DNA from: Patescibacteria group bacterium
Lineage (GTDB): Bacteria > Patescibacteriota > Patescibacteriia > WFTA01 > S139-112
Assembly: GCA_015485695.1 (NCBI GenBank)
Contig: WFTB01000015.1
Coordinates: 1-54,700 of the forward strand
Length of the DNA: 54,700 bases
Direction of reading: 5' to 3'
Position 1 is the stretch's first letter, and the number at the start of each line of letters is the position of its first letter. Of this stretch, positions 37,625-48,053 are shown piece by piece. A program made the translations under genes and the position numbers. A model generated the notes under the pieces. It searched no databases. It saw only the letters and a list, made by a program, of their open reading frames with translations, and was not told the origin of the DNA.

Positions 37625-38662
37625 TTATTTTTTCATTTTTAATTTTCTTTTGATAAGTTTTTTGATTCCGAATTTTTTGATTTCTTCTTCAGTGACAATG
37701 TTTGCTTTTGATATTGTTTTCTTTATCCCTTCCTTTATTTTTGCCGTGTGTTTTCCGATTACGGCTCTCGCGGTTTTCGGATTGTATCGTATCGGAAAAT
37801 ACATGTGAGACATTTTTGTACCGCGGTCTTTGACATAATCCACTTCGTTCTCGTTGATTTTTATGTCTTCGCTGTGCTTTATGTTTTGTCGCAAGTATTC
37901 TCTGTGATCACGGGCAAGTTGTTCGCAGTTTTTTCTGTTATTGATATCCCAAGACATTGTGGAATCCGATGAACGCGTTTTTCCAAGTTCTATGGGCGAA
38001 TAATAATCAATCCAGAATGAGCCAACGCGCCATTTATGCGACTCCCAAGCTCGCAACGACAAATCCGCCTCATCCAGCCATGCCGGCGCGTAGTTTTCGT
38101 TCAAATAATTCAGATTTTTAAGATACTCCACCCGAAATGCGACGGGTCCGCGATTTATTATGTCTCGAACGGCGAATATGTCTCTTGACAGAGTGCCTTT
38201 TTCTCTTGACGCCATGTTAACATAATCTTCCACTCCCGCTCCTATTTTTCGTATGTCATGCGCGCTTCTCGAAGTGACGGCCAAAACATCGTCAAATTTT
38301 CTGAGCGGATACGTAAGCCTTCTTTCCCAGCCCATTTCTTTTATAATCATGTCGTCCTGTAGCGTAATCATGTATTCTTCTTTTGAAAGTTTAAACCCGA
38401 TATTGTTCGCTTTTGTTTCATATACATTGTCGGCTTTTTCGACCGTCGTTGATATCAGGTTTTTGGGCTTGGTTTTTTTGATGTACGACAATGCCCTTTG
38501 TTCGGATTTGTCAGTGCATCCGTCAAATACGAGTATAAGGTTAAACGGAGTCGTGGTGTTTCGGAATATTCCAAACAAAACACGCTCAATAATGTGCTCC
38601 TGGTTAAACACGCTCATGACAATATCCAGTTTGTTTAATGGTTTGGTTGAATTTGTTTTCAT
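37625..38662 (-). CDS. GT2 glycosyltransferase
   Basis: LDIVMSVFNQEHIIERVLFGI...YMITLQDDMIIKEMGWERRL. Confidence 0.8.
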   Translation of the reverse strand: MKTNSTKPLNKLDIVMSVFNQEHIIERVLFGIFRNTTTPFNLILVFDGCTDKSEQRALSYIKKTKPKNLISTTVEKADNVYETKANNIGFKLSKEEYMITLQDDMIIKEMGWERRLTYPLRKFDDVLAVTSRSAHDIRKIGAGVEDYVNMASREKGTLSRDIFAVRDIINRGPVAFRVEYLKNLNYLNENYAPAWLDEADLSLRAWESHKWRVGSFWIDYYSPIELGKTRSSDSTMSWDINNRKNCEQLARDHREYLRQNIKHSEDIKINENEVDYVKDRGTKMSHMYFPIRYNPKTARAVIGKHTAKIKEGIKKTISKANIVTEEEIKKFGIKKLIKRKLKMKK

Positions 38663-39351
38663 ATTTGCTTTGAGTTATTTGTCTTACGTTCCCAATTATC
38701 CCAGACAAAGTCGTATGCGTACGTTGGCACATGTGTTCGTGATATTTTTTCCCGCGCAGTTTTCATTCGTTTTTGCGCGTTCGGAACAAAATCATGAAAC
38801 TGAATTTGTAAATTTTTTATTTTATGTATGAGTCCCGAATCAATGAAATGGTCGATAAGGTCGTATTCACTTCCTTCGCAATTGAGCGACATAAGGTCTA
38901 TCTCTTTTGTATCGGAGAAAAATTCACTGGCTTTGATAAACGGTAGTAATTTGCTTTCATCATACTTTTGAAACAGCGAAGAATGGTCTCCGTGTATCGC
39001 GAGTTTTAGCGATACATTGCTATTCCATAATCCATAGGGGTACACTTTTATTTTTGGATTATTTTGCACTTTTCGTTTTATCAATTCGTACTGATGGGGA
39101 ACAGGTTCAAATACGATTATATTAGGTTGGTGCATCGCAAATATCTCCGTGGCCCATTGACCTTTGTACCCGCCAACCTCAACTACCAGAGAATCTTGGT
39201 TCAAATCGTATTCATATCTCTTCCATTCGTTTTCTGGATTGGCGTGCCATTTCAAATTTGAAGGATTAGGTTTCTCAGAATATATAATTCGCGATATTCT
39301 GTCCAACACATAACTTCCTTTCTTAAATATCTTGTGTATTTTTTTTCTCAT
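38659..39351 (-). CDS. FkbM-like methyltransferase
   Basis: VVEVGGYKGQWATEI...IDLMSLNCEGSEYDLIDHF. Confidence 0.75.
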   Translation of the reverse strand: MRKKIHKIFKKGSYVLDRISRIIYSEKPNPSNLKWHANPENEWKRYEYDLNQDSLVVEVGGYKGQWATEIFAMHQPNIIVFEPVPHQYELIKRKVQNNPKIKVYPYGLWNSNVSLKLAIHGDHSSLFQKYDESKLLPFIKASEFFSDTKEIDLMSLNCEGSEYDLIDHFIDSGLIHKIKNLQIQFHDFVPNAQKRMKTAREKISRTHVPTYAYDFVWDNWERKTNNSKQI

Positions 39352-39386
39352 ATATTCGCGCGCAAATAATGTAGAGCATGTAATTA

Positions 39387-41399
39387 TTATATTGATTGTG
39401 AAAAATTTTCATTAAATGTACTCCAAGAGTGGTTTTTTACAATATACTCCCTCGCCTTTATACTCATCTTTTCCATCTTTTTTTTGTTTCGAACGAGGTC
39501 GATGATTCGTCTGCACACTCGCTCGGCATCGAATTCGCCCGCTTTTATCAATATTCCGTTTTCATTATTTTGTATCGGAATTCCGGATTCTTCCGTGATA
39601 ATCGGCACGCACCCGCAAGCCATTGCTTCGAGAACGCATCCGACTTGCCCTTCTTCAATGGAAAAATTTATAACTATTTGGCTCGATTGCAACAGAGTTT
39701 TGTATATTATATCAGATGAATCCACCCATCCCCAGTTTTTCACATTATCGTGCGTTTTCGCAAAACGTTCAATGTCGTCCGAGAATGATTTATTTCCTCC
39801 GATTATGGTTAATTCTATATTGTCATTTGATAATTTATTTATATAATTCCACACGTCGATTACGCGAAACAGCCCTTTTCGTATACCCATGTCACTTGCC
39901 GTGAAAATTATTTTTACCTTATCTTCAAAATAAAACTCTCTTTTCGGAGACAAATAATCCGTGTTTACTCCGCTGTTTATCAGTTTTATGTCATCCGTAT
40001 AGACTCCGTATGATTCGTAGCTTTGTTTGACGAACTCGTTTCCTATCATTATGGACTTGTCCGACACTTTCGATGCTCTCAGAAACGTGATCGGAGAAAC
40101 ATATTCACCCGGGGGTATCGGTTTTTTATGTGTTTTACTTTCTTTTAACAGCGCCTTTAGCCTATAGAGTGGATGGGAATTTACCAGGAATAAGATTTTC
40201 TTCGCTTTTGGGTTATTCTTTGCGTATTTGCGGTAGTTTTTGCATACAATTCCTATTATGGCGTCAAATTGTCCTTTATGTTTTTGGATATATTCGTTTT
40301 GATCCACATAAGTCACTTTTTTGCCCATATCAAGAAGCGTACGGTATATGTTCCTCGCCAGATTCGCCGCCGAACTGGCGGATAGCCTTCTTTGCGGGTT
40401 ATCGAATTTGGGGTCAAAATGATTTTTTGAGTAAATAAGCAAGACATTTTCTCCAATTCCATTTGAAAGAAATTTATTCTTATTTGTTTTTTGGGCCCTT
40501 TTGTAAAACGCCTTGATTGAGTTATAAAAAAAGTAAGCTAAAACATATCTGTATCTCCTCTTGAGAAATAGGTATGTCCATGTTTTTTTAGCGTACAACT
40601 TGAGACGTCTTATGACTTTTTGAACAAAAACTTTCGGTGTAAGTTTTACACTTTTGGCGTGCTGTCTTTCCTCGTATTTTTTTAGCAATTCTTTTTCATT
40701 GTGTTTTTTTAATACATATACATATTCTATTCCTCGAAGCGTTTTTCCGGTTATGTCTCCGGACGACATTTGATGCGGTCCGACGCGGTTTACCACATTT
40801 ATACTGCTTAGTATCTTCGGTTCACCGAATGTATCATAACACCTCTTATAATAGTCGCAGTCCATGAGCCAAATCAGGTTTTCATCAAAAAAAAGGGGAT
40901 TGCCATTCCGTATTGTCAAAACCGAAGGTGAGCTTATCGTATTTTTGCCGGTATGAATCTTGTCGTTATAGGATGGATAAAACGGTCTGTAGAAGTGCGC
41001 TCCATCTATCGTGTGTTCGCTCGCCGTTACCATCCAATTATCTTTTTTTATGTTAAAATTTTCCACTATGTCACGCAGAGAATTATTACCGTACAAAAAG
41101 TCGTCTTGAAACAATATCTTTATCAACGCGCCGTTCGCGTGACGAATCGCATTATTGATATTGGCCGAAGAGTTACCTCTGTTATTGTGGTTTCTGTAAT
41201 ACTGTATTGTTAATTTGTCTTTATATTCAGTACATACATTTTTTATCGCATCATCGCGAGAGTGGTCTGATATTACCACTTCAAAATCCTTGTATGTTTG
41301 ATTGACAAGCACATCAAAACTGTGCCTTAGGAATTTATACCCAAGACCATTCATCTCGTAAGTTGGAATACAGATTGATATGTGTGGTACGTGTTTCAT
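39387..41399 (-). CDS. Two-domain GT2-GT4 glycosyltransferase fusion
   Basis: N-term ISICIPTYEMNGLGYKFLRHSFDVLVNQTYKDFEVVISD (GT2); C-term IIFTASDMGIRKGLFRVIDV...GQVGCVLEAMACGCVPIITEESGIPI (GT4). Confidence 0.85.
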   Translation of the reverse strand: MKHVPHISICIPTYEMNGLGYKFLRHSFDVLVNQTYKDFEVVISDHSRDDAIKNVCTEYKDKLTIQYYRNHNNRGNSSANINNAIRHANGALIKILFQDDFLYGNNSLRDIVENFNIKKDNWMVTASEHTIDGAHFYRPFYPSYNDKIHTGKNTISSPSVLTIRNGNPLFFDENLIWLMDCDYYKRCYDTFGEPKILSSINVVNRVGPHQMSSGDITGKTLRGIEYVYVLKKHNEKELLKKYEERQHAKSVKLTPKVFVQKVIRRLKLYAKKTWTYLFLKRRYRYVLAYFFYNSIKAFYKRAQKTNKNKFLSNGIGENVLLIYSKNHFDPKFDNPQRRLSASSAANLARNIYRTLLDMGKKVTYVDQNEYIQKHKGQFDAIIGIVCKNYRKYAKNNPKAKKILFLVNSHPLYRLKALLKESKTHKKPIPPGEYVSPITFLRASKVSDKSIMIGNEFVKQSYESYGVYTDDIKLINSGVNTDYLSPKREFYFEDKVKIIFTASDMGIRKGLFRVIDVWNYINKLSNDNIELTIIGGNKSFSDDIERFAKTHDNVKNWGWVDSSDIIYKTLLQSSQIVINFSIEEGQVGCVLEAMACGCVPIITEESGIPIQNNENGILIKAGEFDAERVCRRIIDLVRNKKKMEKMSIKAREYIVKNHSWSTFNENFSQSI

Positions 41400-41427
41400 G
41401 GTGTATTATGTTGATTGCCCTCAAACA

Positions 41428-43218
41428 TCAATCAATATTAAGAATCGTGTGATAGTATGAATTTTTATCCTTCATAAGTTCGCGCGGAGAACCCTGTTCC
41501 GCTATACTTCCGTCGCACAGTACGAGCAACTGGTCGGCATTCGCCACCGTGCTTGGGCGATGAGCGATTATTATTACCGTTATCGAGCCTCTTAGAGATT
41601 CTATGGACTGTTGTATGAGAGCTTGGGACTCATTGTCGAGCGCGGATGTCGCTTCATCGAGTATTAGTATTGACGGATTGCGCGCGAGTACGCGAGCCAG
41701 AGCGATTCGTTGCCTTTGACCTCCCGATATCTCGGTGCCTCGTTCTCCGACAATTGTTTCGAGCTTGTCCGGTAGTTTGTTCGCAAAATCATAAACTCGA
41801 GCCGTTTTGGACGCTTTCATTATATCCTCGTCCGAGATTGACGGATCGTATAGTCTTATATTGTTCGCAATGGAATCGTTTACAAGAAATACGTCCTGGG
41901 GAACATATCCGACATTCTCGCGCCATTCGGAAAGTTTGATGTCATTTAAGTCAATATCGTCAATCCGCACCACACCGCCGGTTGGTTCTATGAGTCTAAG
42001 TAAAATATCGACCAATGTTGTTTTTCCTGACCCGCTTGGACCGATGATTCCCGTAATTTCGCCTTTTTTTATCGTTGCATTGATTTTAGATAGAGTTTCT
42101 TTTGCTTTCGGATATGCGAACGAGATGTCCGAAAATTTTATCTCTCTTTCCAAAGAGAACGGTTTTGTTCCATAGTCTTTCTCGCGATTCGCGATTGTGT
42201 CGTTTTCATGTTTTATGGCGGATTGTAAGAACGGATATAACGCCACCGCTTGATTGAGTTTTGATTGACCGGATTGCACGAAAGTGAACATTTTGTTTAT
42301 CGCATAGACCATGACAGCGAAAGACGCAAAATTGAATCCGGGACTTTTATAACTGAAAGCGAATATTCCAAGTATGACAACAATGCTTACGGGTTGCACC
42401 GCCGTGTATGTCAGGTTTTCTATGAATGCGAGCTTGACTATTATTTGCCTTAACTTTTCGAAATGATAAATCCCTCTTTGTATAACGTTTTTCTCCAGAT
42501 GCTCAGATTTTATTGTCTTCATTCCGATTAGGGTTTCGTTTATGTGGTGCGCGGTGTCTTTCATCAGATTTGTGCTGTTTTGCGCGATTTGTTTTGTTTT
42601 GTAAATCAGGGGTTTATATATCAAAAACATCAATCCGCCGAGTGCTAACGTTGATACCGTAATTATCGGAGAAATATTGAACGCGATTATGGTATATATG
42701 AGAACGTTTGTCGCTAGTATTATTGACGCGCTCATATGAGCTAGCAATCCTCCCCCCGCGTTTATGTCGGTCACTAGAACTTTTTCCAGATGACCGATTT
42801 TCTGTTTTGATAGAAACGGCCAATTTGTTTTCAGTGTTTCTTTGTATAGTCGTGAACGGGTATCATATATGTATTGAGCTTGTATTTTCGCGCTGATGTA
42901 TTTAGAAAAAAACAATGCGACCGCTTTGAGAAAAAACAACAATACGATAAAAACCAGTAAAAACTCCAACCGGTACTCTATATCAAGAGAAGCGAATATC
43001 CATTCGATGAATTTTGAAATCGGGTCTTGGGGCATGGCCGAGTCGCCCGAAACAAATGAAAAAAGAGGTATTATCGCGTTAATGCCAATACCTTCCAAAA
43101 TTCCGCTCAAAAAACCCATGCCAATCAGGGTTATAATCTGTCTTTTATAACCGCCGAACCCTTGGCGAGCCAGCCTCATCATGGATTTTATTCTTTGTCG
43201 CTCTCTTAAAAGATCCAT
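41428..43218 (-). CDS. ABC transporter, fused permease-ATPase (MsbA/PglK-like)
   Basis: Walker A GPSGSGKTTLVD, signature ISGGQRQRIALARVLARNPSILILDEATSALD. Confidence 0.92.
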   Translation of the reverse strand: MDLLRERQRIKSMMRLARQGFGGYKRQIITLIGMGFLSGILEGIGINAIIPLFSFVSGDSAMPQDPISKFIEWIFASLDIEYRLEFLLVFIVLLFFLKAVALFFSKYISAKIQAQYIYDTRSRLYKETLKTNWPFLSKQKIGHLEKVLVTDINAGGGLLAHMSASIILATNVLIYTIIAFNISPIITVSTLALGGLMFLIYKPLIYKTKQIAQNSTNLMKDTAHHINETLIGMKTIKSEHLEKNVIQRGIYHFEKLRQIIVKLAFIENLTYTAVQPVSIVVILGIFAFSYKSPGFNFASFAVMVYAINKMFTFVQSGQSKLNQAVALYPFLQSAIKHENDTIANREKDYGTKPFSLEREIKFSDISFAYPKAKETLSKINATIKKGEITGIIGPSGSGKTTLVDILLRLIEPTGGVVRIDDIDLNDIKLSEWRENVGYVPQDVFLVNDSIANNIRLYDPSISDEDIMKASKTARVYDFANKLPDKLETIVGERGTEISGGQRQRIALARVLARNPSILILDEATSALDNESQALIQQSIESLRGSITVIIIAHRPSTVANADQLLVLCDGSIAEQGSPRELMKDKNSYYHTILNID

Positions 43219-43230
43219 TATGGTTTCAAA

Positions 43231-44193
43231 TTAAGCATTTGACCGCATGACCTCTTTATACCATTCGTATGTCTTGGCGATTCCTTCGTCAAGCGAAGTG
43301 GTGCTGTGCCATCCTAGTTTTTTTAATTTAGACACGTCAAGCAATTTTCTGGGGGTTCCGTTCGGTTTTGTGGCGTCCCATACAATATTTCCTTTGTATC
43401 CGATGGTGTTTTTTATCAATTCCGCAAGCTCTTTGATCGTTATATCGATTCCGGATCCGAGATTGACAAATACATCACCGGACTCATTTTGCTCTTTTGT
43501 AGGATTGAAGTGTTCCATTACGAACAGGCACCCTTCAGCCATGTCGTCGACGTACAGAAACTCGCGAAGCGGACTCCCGGTTCCCCATAAGGTCACTTGC
43601 TGATTGTTGTTTTCTTTTGCTTCGTGAAATTTGCGTATAAGCGCCGGAATCACATGCGATGTCTCAAGGTCAAAGTTATCTCTCGGGCCGTACAGATTGC
43701 ACGGCATAACACTTACAAAATTTGTTCCGTATTGTCTGTTGTAGCTTTGACACATTTTAATGCCGGATATTTTCGCCACCGCATACGGAAGATTTGTCGG
43801 TTCAAGTTCTCCGGTCAGCAAACTGTCTTCTTTAATCGGTTGCGGAGCGTATTTTGGGTAAATGCACGACGATCCGAGAAAGAGAAGCTTTTTCACGTTG
43901 TGCAGATAAGATTGATGTATTACATTGCTTTGTATCATCAAGTTTTCGTATATGAATTGAGCAGGGAATTTGTCATTGGCGTTTATACCGCCTACCTTTG
44001 CGCCGGCCAAAAACACATATTCCGGCCGTTCTTTTTCGAAGAAAAGAGCAACATCTCTTTGAACGGTTAAATCCAATTCATCATGAGTTCTGTAAACCAG
44101 ATTGACAAATCCGCGTTGCTCAAGAGCCTGTTTAATGGCCGAACCGACAAGTCCCCTGTGTCCAGCTATGTATATTTTTGAATTTTTTTTCAT
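43231..44193 (-). CDS. fcl: GDP-L-fucose synthase
   Basis: [54 protein letters not shown]. Confidence 0.95.
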   Translation of the reverse strand: MKKNSKIYIAGHRGLVGSAIKQALEQRGFVNLVYRTHDELDLTVQRDVALFFEKERPEYVFLAGAKVGGINANDKFPAQFIYENLMIQSNVIHQSYLHNVKKLLFLGSSCIYPKYAPQPIKEDSLLTGELEPTNLPYAVAKISGIKMCQSYNRQYGTNFVSVMPCNLYGPRDNFDLETSHVIPALIRKFHEAKENNNQQVTLWGTGSPLREFLYVDDMAEGCLFVMEHFNPTKEQNESGDVFVNLGSGIDITIKELAELIKNTIGYKGNIVWDATKPNGTPRKLLDVSKLKKLGWHSTTSLDEGIAKTYEWYKEVMRSNA

Positions 44194-44204
44194 AGATTCC
44201 GGAT

Positions 44205-45233
44205 TTATTGACGATGTGATTGCGATTTGACCTCTTGTTCGGCAAGTTTTAAATCGTGGTTTACCATGATTTCGACCAGCCTGTTAAACGATACCGAAGG
44301 TTTCCAATTAAGCAATCTGGATGCTTTTGTCGCATCGGCGCATAAATGTTCAACTTCAGTCGGTCTATAGTAGCGCGGGTCTATTTCAACGTAATCTTCC
44401 CACTCGTCAAAGCCCGCTGTTTTGAACGCAAGTTCCAAAAACTCTCGTACGGTGTGGACTTCTCCCGTGCCAATGACAAAGTCTTCGGGTTCATCGAGTT
44501 GCAACATTCGCCACATGGCATCCACATAGTCCGGCGCGTAGCCCCAGTCGCGCTTCGCGTCGAGATTTCCAAGATAGAGTTTTTTGTCAAGTCCGAACTT
44601 GATACGGGCGACACCCCTGCTTATTTTCCTCGTTACAAACGTTTCACCGCGTCTTTCGGATTCATGGTTGAAAAGTATTCCGTTGCAGGCGAAAATCCCA
44701 TACGCTTCTCGGTAGTTTATGGTTGTGTGATATGAATATAGTTTCGCACACGCATAAGGGCTTCTTGGGTGAAATGGCGTTTCTTCGTTTTGAGGCGCGG
44801 GAGTTGACCCAAACATTTCCGAGCTGGAAGCTTGGTAGAACTTAATACTTTTTCCGGTGTTTTCTTGGTAATCTTTGATTGTCTCGAGAATTCTCAGCGT
44901 CCCAAGACCGGTAACGTCACCGGTGTATTCCGGTATGTCAAACGATACACGCACATGCGATTGCGCGCCGAGATGGTATATTTCATCCGGTTGGATTTTG
45001 TAAATGTGTTTTCGTATGGTTTCGGCGTTCACCAAATCGCCATAATGAAGGAACAATCGAGCGTCGTTGGTGTGCGGATCTTGATAAATGTGGTCGATGC
45101 GTGACGTGTTGAACGTGCTGGAACGGCGGATAATTCCATGAACTTCGTATTCTTTTTTGAGAAGGAGTTCGGCAAGGTATGACCCGTCTTGTCCGGTGAT
45201 GCCGGTGATTAGCGCTTTTTTCATAGTTACCAT
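44205..45233 (-). CDS. gmd: GDP-mannose 4,6-dehydratase
   Basis: [21 protein letters not shown]...[18 protein letters not shown]...[10 protein letters not shown]; likely start at the fourth residue (MKKALITG). Confidence 0.95.
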   Translation of the reverse strand: MVTMKKALITGITGQDGSYLAELLLKKEYEVHGIIRRSSTFNTSRIDHIYQDPHTNDARLFLHYGDLVNAETIRKHIYKIQPDEIYHLGAQSHVRVSFDIPEYTGDVTGLGTLRILETIKDYQENTGKSIKFYQASSSEMFGSTPAPQNEETPFHPRSPYACAKLYSYHTTINYREAYGIFACNGILFNHESERRGETFVTRKISRGVARIKFGLDKKLYLGNLDAKRDWGYAPDYVDAMWRMLQLDEPEDFVIGTGEVHTVREFLELAFKTAGFDEWEDYVEIDPRYYRPTEVEHLCADATKASRLLNWKPSVSFNRLVEIMVNHDLKLAEQEVKSQSHRQ

Positions 45234-45475
45234 TTATTAATTTTGTTTACTACTTTTCCTTTGATTTTTTGATAAGTGTGTACCGCGCGTTGCTCGACTT
45301 CCGGAGAAATTAGACGCAGGATTTCTTTGCCGGCTATTCTGTAACGACCGCCGACCTTATTTGCTCGTATCAGTCCGCTTTTTATCCACCGTTTCATCGT
45401 GCTTTCGCTGATTTTAAGAAAATCACGAGTTTCCGCGGTGGTGTATAATTCATTTGTATGTATTTCCCGCTTCAT
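45227..45475 (-). CDS. Small MerR/excisionase-like (BldC-like) HTH DNA-binding protein
   Basis: [47 protein letters not shown], 82 aa, no effector domain. Confidence 0.8.
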   Translation of the reverse strand: MKREIHTNELYTTAETRDFLKISESTMKRWIKSGLIRANKVGGRYRIAGKEILRLISPEVEQRAVHTYQKIKGKVVNKINKW

Positions 45476-45480
45476 GCAAA

Positions 45481-45520
45481 CATGGTATCACAAAGTATCA
45501 AAAGGTGTCAAAAGGTGTCA
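45481..45520 (-). promoter_or_regulatory. Four-copy 10-bp-period direct-repeat array upstream of the HTH gene
   Basis: catGGTATCA caaAGTATCA aaaGGTGTCA aaaGGTGTCA, ending 5 bp from the start codon. Confidence 0.8.
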
Positions 45521-45763
45521 CGTAGTACGTCGGAAAGTAGTTAACAAGTGTTACCGCCGGATGTAACCGTATAAACCATTGACAAGGGCCGATAAAACGG
45601 GATTTTAAGATTGTGTATGATAAAAACTTTTTGAACGCTATAGGCTTAGGTTTCATCTGTAAAATTTTGAGAGTATATTTTGGAAAGGAAAGGCGTCTCG
45701 TGCAATAAAATGCGAACACCGGCACAACATAAAACCAAAAAAAAATCGAGAGAAACAAAAAAC

Positions 45764-45813
45764 AAACCATTGCCTCAAAATACGACAATCGTGTTATTTT
45801 GAGGCAATGGTTT
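45764..45813. terminator. Long perfect hairpin (19-bp stem) with U-tract; terminator-like
   Basis: AAACCATTGCCTCAAAATA-cgacaatcgtgt-TATTTTGAGGCAATGGTTT. Confidence 0.75.
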
Positions 45814-45999
45814 TTTGGTTCTTTGTTTTTAGTGATAGGATGAATGGTTGTGTTATGAAGGAAAAGAAGTTGTGATGTCGTTTTGCATTCTGGTGAATAT
45901 TGGGTGATAAGACAATTGGGGGGTTGTGATGCTTACCGAATTGTGTCATTTTGCATTGTAAATTATGAAGATGGAGATTCGGTTTTTCGAAGTACGCTA

Positions 46000-47271
46000 T
46001 TACAAATACCTTACAAACAAATAAATTGTCGAAATAATCAGAGATATGACGGTCATGAGTAATCCGATTTTCATGTACTCGAAAAACGGTATTCCTCTTC
46101 CCTCGCGTTTTGCGATATCCGATACAACCACGTTCGCCGACGCGCCGACAAGAGTCGCGTTTCCTCCAAAATCCGCTCCCATGGCAAGAGCCCACCAAAG
46201 AGGTCCGGTCGGTATACCGGACTGCCCACCGATGTCTTTTATCAGCGGAATCATTGTCGCGACAAAAGGTATGTTGTCAACAACGGCCGAGAATATCGCA
46301 GACCCCCACAGTATCAGTGTTGAAAGCGCCTTGATGTTTCCTCCGGTGCTTTCAATCAAGTACGATGCGAGCATGCTTATCGCTCCTACGTGTTCAAGAC
46401 CCGTGACGAGTATAAACAATCCCACAAAAAAGAAAATCGTCGTCCATTCAACGTCTTTTAGGTGTTCTTCCGGATCATTCATAGTAAGCAACAAAAGCAA
46501 TGCGGCTCCGGCCAGAGCTATGGTTGCGCCTTCAAGATTTGTCATGCTGTGCGTAAAAAACCCCAACAAAACAATCCCTATAACAATCAGTGATTTGATG
46601 AGAAGTTTTACGTCGGTTATCGTGTCCATCGGATTGAATCTCATCACCGCCATTGTCGCGTCATCGGTTGTAACTAGTTTTTTTCTGTATATCAATAGAA
46701 ACACTCCCAACAACACAAGGGTTGTTACCACGGCGACAGGAGCCATGTTCGCGAGAAAATCTTGGAAACTCAGTCCCGCTGCCGATCCTATCAAAATATT
46801 GGGAGGGTCTCCGATGAGCGTAGCGGCTCCACCGGTGTTCGATAGAATAATGGTTCCAATCAAAAAAGGCTTTGGGTCAATCTTCAAATTGTTTGTTATA
46901 ACAAAAACGACCGGAGCTATGAGCAAAACGGTCGTTACATTATCCAAAAAAGCGGAGAACACGGCGGTAATCAATCCAAGTAGCACAAAAATACGAACAG
47001 GTTTGCCTTGACCTTTTTTGGCTGACCATATTGCGACATACTGGAACATGCCACTGTCTTTGGCGATTGCGACTATAATCATCATTCCGATAAGCAACCC
47101 CAGAGTGTTAAAATCAACGCCCTCGATGGCTTGTTCTTGGTTAATTATACCGAGCAGTATCATGAGTACCGCTCCAGCCAGCGCAACGACTGTTCTGTGG
47201 ACTTTTTCCGATACTATTATCAAGAATGCCAACAAAAACAATCCAACCGTCAAAAAAAATATCGCATCCAT
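46000..47271 (-). CDS. NhaD/ArsB-type (SLC13-like) ion permease
   Basis: Multi-TM; FSAFLDNVTTVLLIAPV, NTGGAATLIGDPPNILIG, SAVVDNIPFVATMIPLI, GADFGGNATLVGASANVV. Confidence 0.85.
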   Translation of the reverse strand: MDAIFFLTVGLFLLAFLIIVSEKVHRTVVALAGAVLMILLGIINQEQAIEGVDFNTLGLLIGMMIIVAIAKDSGMFQYVAIWSAKKGQGKPVRIFVLLGLITAVFSAFLDNVTTVLLIAPVVFVITNNLKIDPKPFLIGTIILSNTGGAATLIGDPPNILIGSAAGLSFQDFLANMAPVAVVTTLVLLGVFLLIYRKKLVTTDDATMAVMRFNPMDTITDVKLLIKSLIVIGIVLLGFFTHSMTNLEGATIALAGAALLLLLTMNDPEEHLKDVEWTTIFFFVGLFILVTGLEHVGAISMLASYLIESTGGNIKALSTLILWGSAIFSAVVDNIPFVATMIPLIKDIGGQSGIPTGPLWWALAMGADFGGNATLVGASANVVVSDIAKREGRGIPFFEYMKIGLLMTVISLIISTIYLFVRYL

Positions 47272-47309
47272 ATATTTGTAATGCGTTATGCTTTATTTAC
47301 TGATACTAT

Positions 47310-47786
47310 TTATGTGCCATCGTTTAAAATATCTCCTATGGCGTTTTTAACATGTGTTCGGTTTATATACCCTATCAACTGGTCGTTATCGTCAATGACC
47401 GGTAGTAACCTGACGCTTTTTTCAGTTAGCAGTATCGCGGCTTCTATCAGCGTGTGTTCTTTTTTTATCGTATGAGCGCCTCCGCTCATTGCTTTTTTGA
47501 TTGAATCTTCCGCCACCTCTTTGACCCTCTTTTCGAACAACTCCTCCGACGCGAATGTTGCCAAATGCACGTCGTTTTCCAAGTAATCCGGTATTATGTG
47601 ACGTATGATATCCCAGCTTGACAACATGCCCAAGACTTTTTTGTCGTCGTCGACCACTATGAGTCGGTTCGTTTCGTGTTCGATAAGATGCTCGACGGCG
47701 TCTCGTATGGACGCGTCAAGCCCTATGGTTACGGGATTCGGTTGCATGTAGTCTTCCACCGTTTTGAATGTGGATTTCTTTTCCAT
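47310..47786 (-). CDS. CBS-domain-pair protein
   Basis: VEDYMQPNPVTIGLDASIRDAVEHLIEHETNRLIVVDDDKKVLGMLSSWDII. Confidence 0.85.
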   Translation of the reverse strand: MEKKSTFKTVEDYMQPNPVTIGLDASIRDAVEHLIEHETNRLIVVDDDKKVLGMLSSWDIIRHIIPDYLENDVHLATFASEELFEKRVKEVAEDSIKKAMSGGAHTIKKEHTLIEAAILLTEKSVRLLPVIDDNDQLIGYINRTHVKNAIGDILNDGT

Positions 47787-48015
47787 GTGTAAAACAAAAG
47801 AATATACATCTCGAAGTTATCGTATCAGATAGCGAATATTTTGCAAGCGTTCTCGCATTATGAGGTTTGCTTGAATTGCCGGTTTGCTTTCGTGTTCGTT
47901 TTTGGGATTTGTTTCTTTTTTTCGACAAAAATCCGTATCGCGAGTAATCAGCGCCATTGTGATTCGGATATATGATTTTGGGATGTTATAACAACTCGGT
48001 TTTGCGGATTTGCAC

Positions 48016-48044
48016 TTTGCATGCATGTGTTTTTTTTGTATAAT
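48016..48044 (+). promoter_or_regulatory. Putative promoter of the Gld-like ABC operon
   Basis: TTTGCA-17-TATAAT; ATG at 48054. Confidence 0.6.
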
Positions 48045-48053
48045 GTTGGCACT

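Noticed and set aside
45498-46198. ORFs 45498-45788 and 45794-46198 (minus)
   Set aside because: No recognisable family; one runs through the long palindrome and the other overlaps the permease gene in another frame
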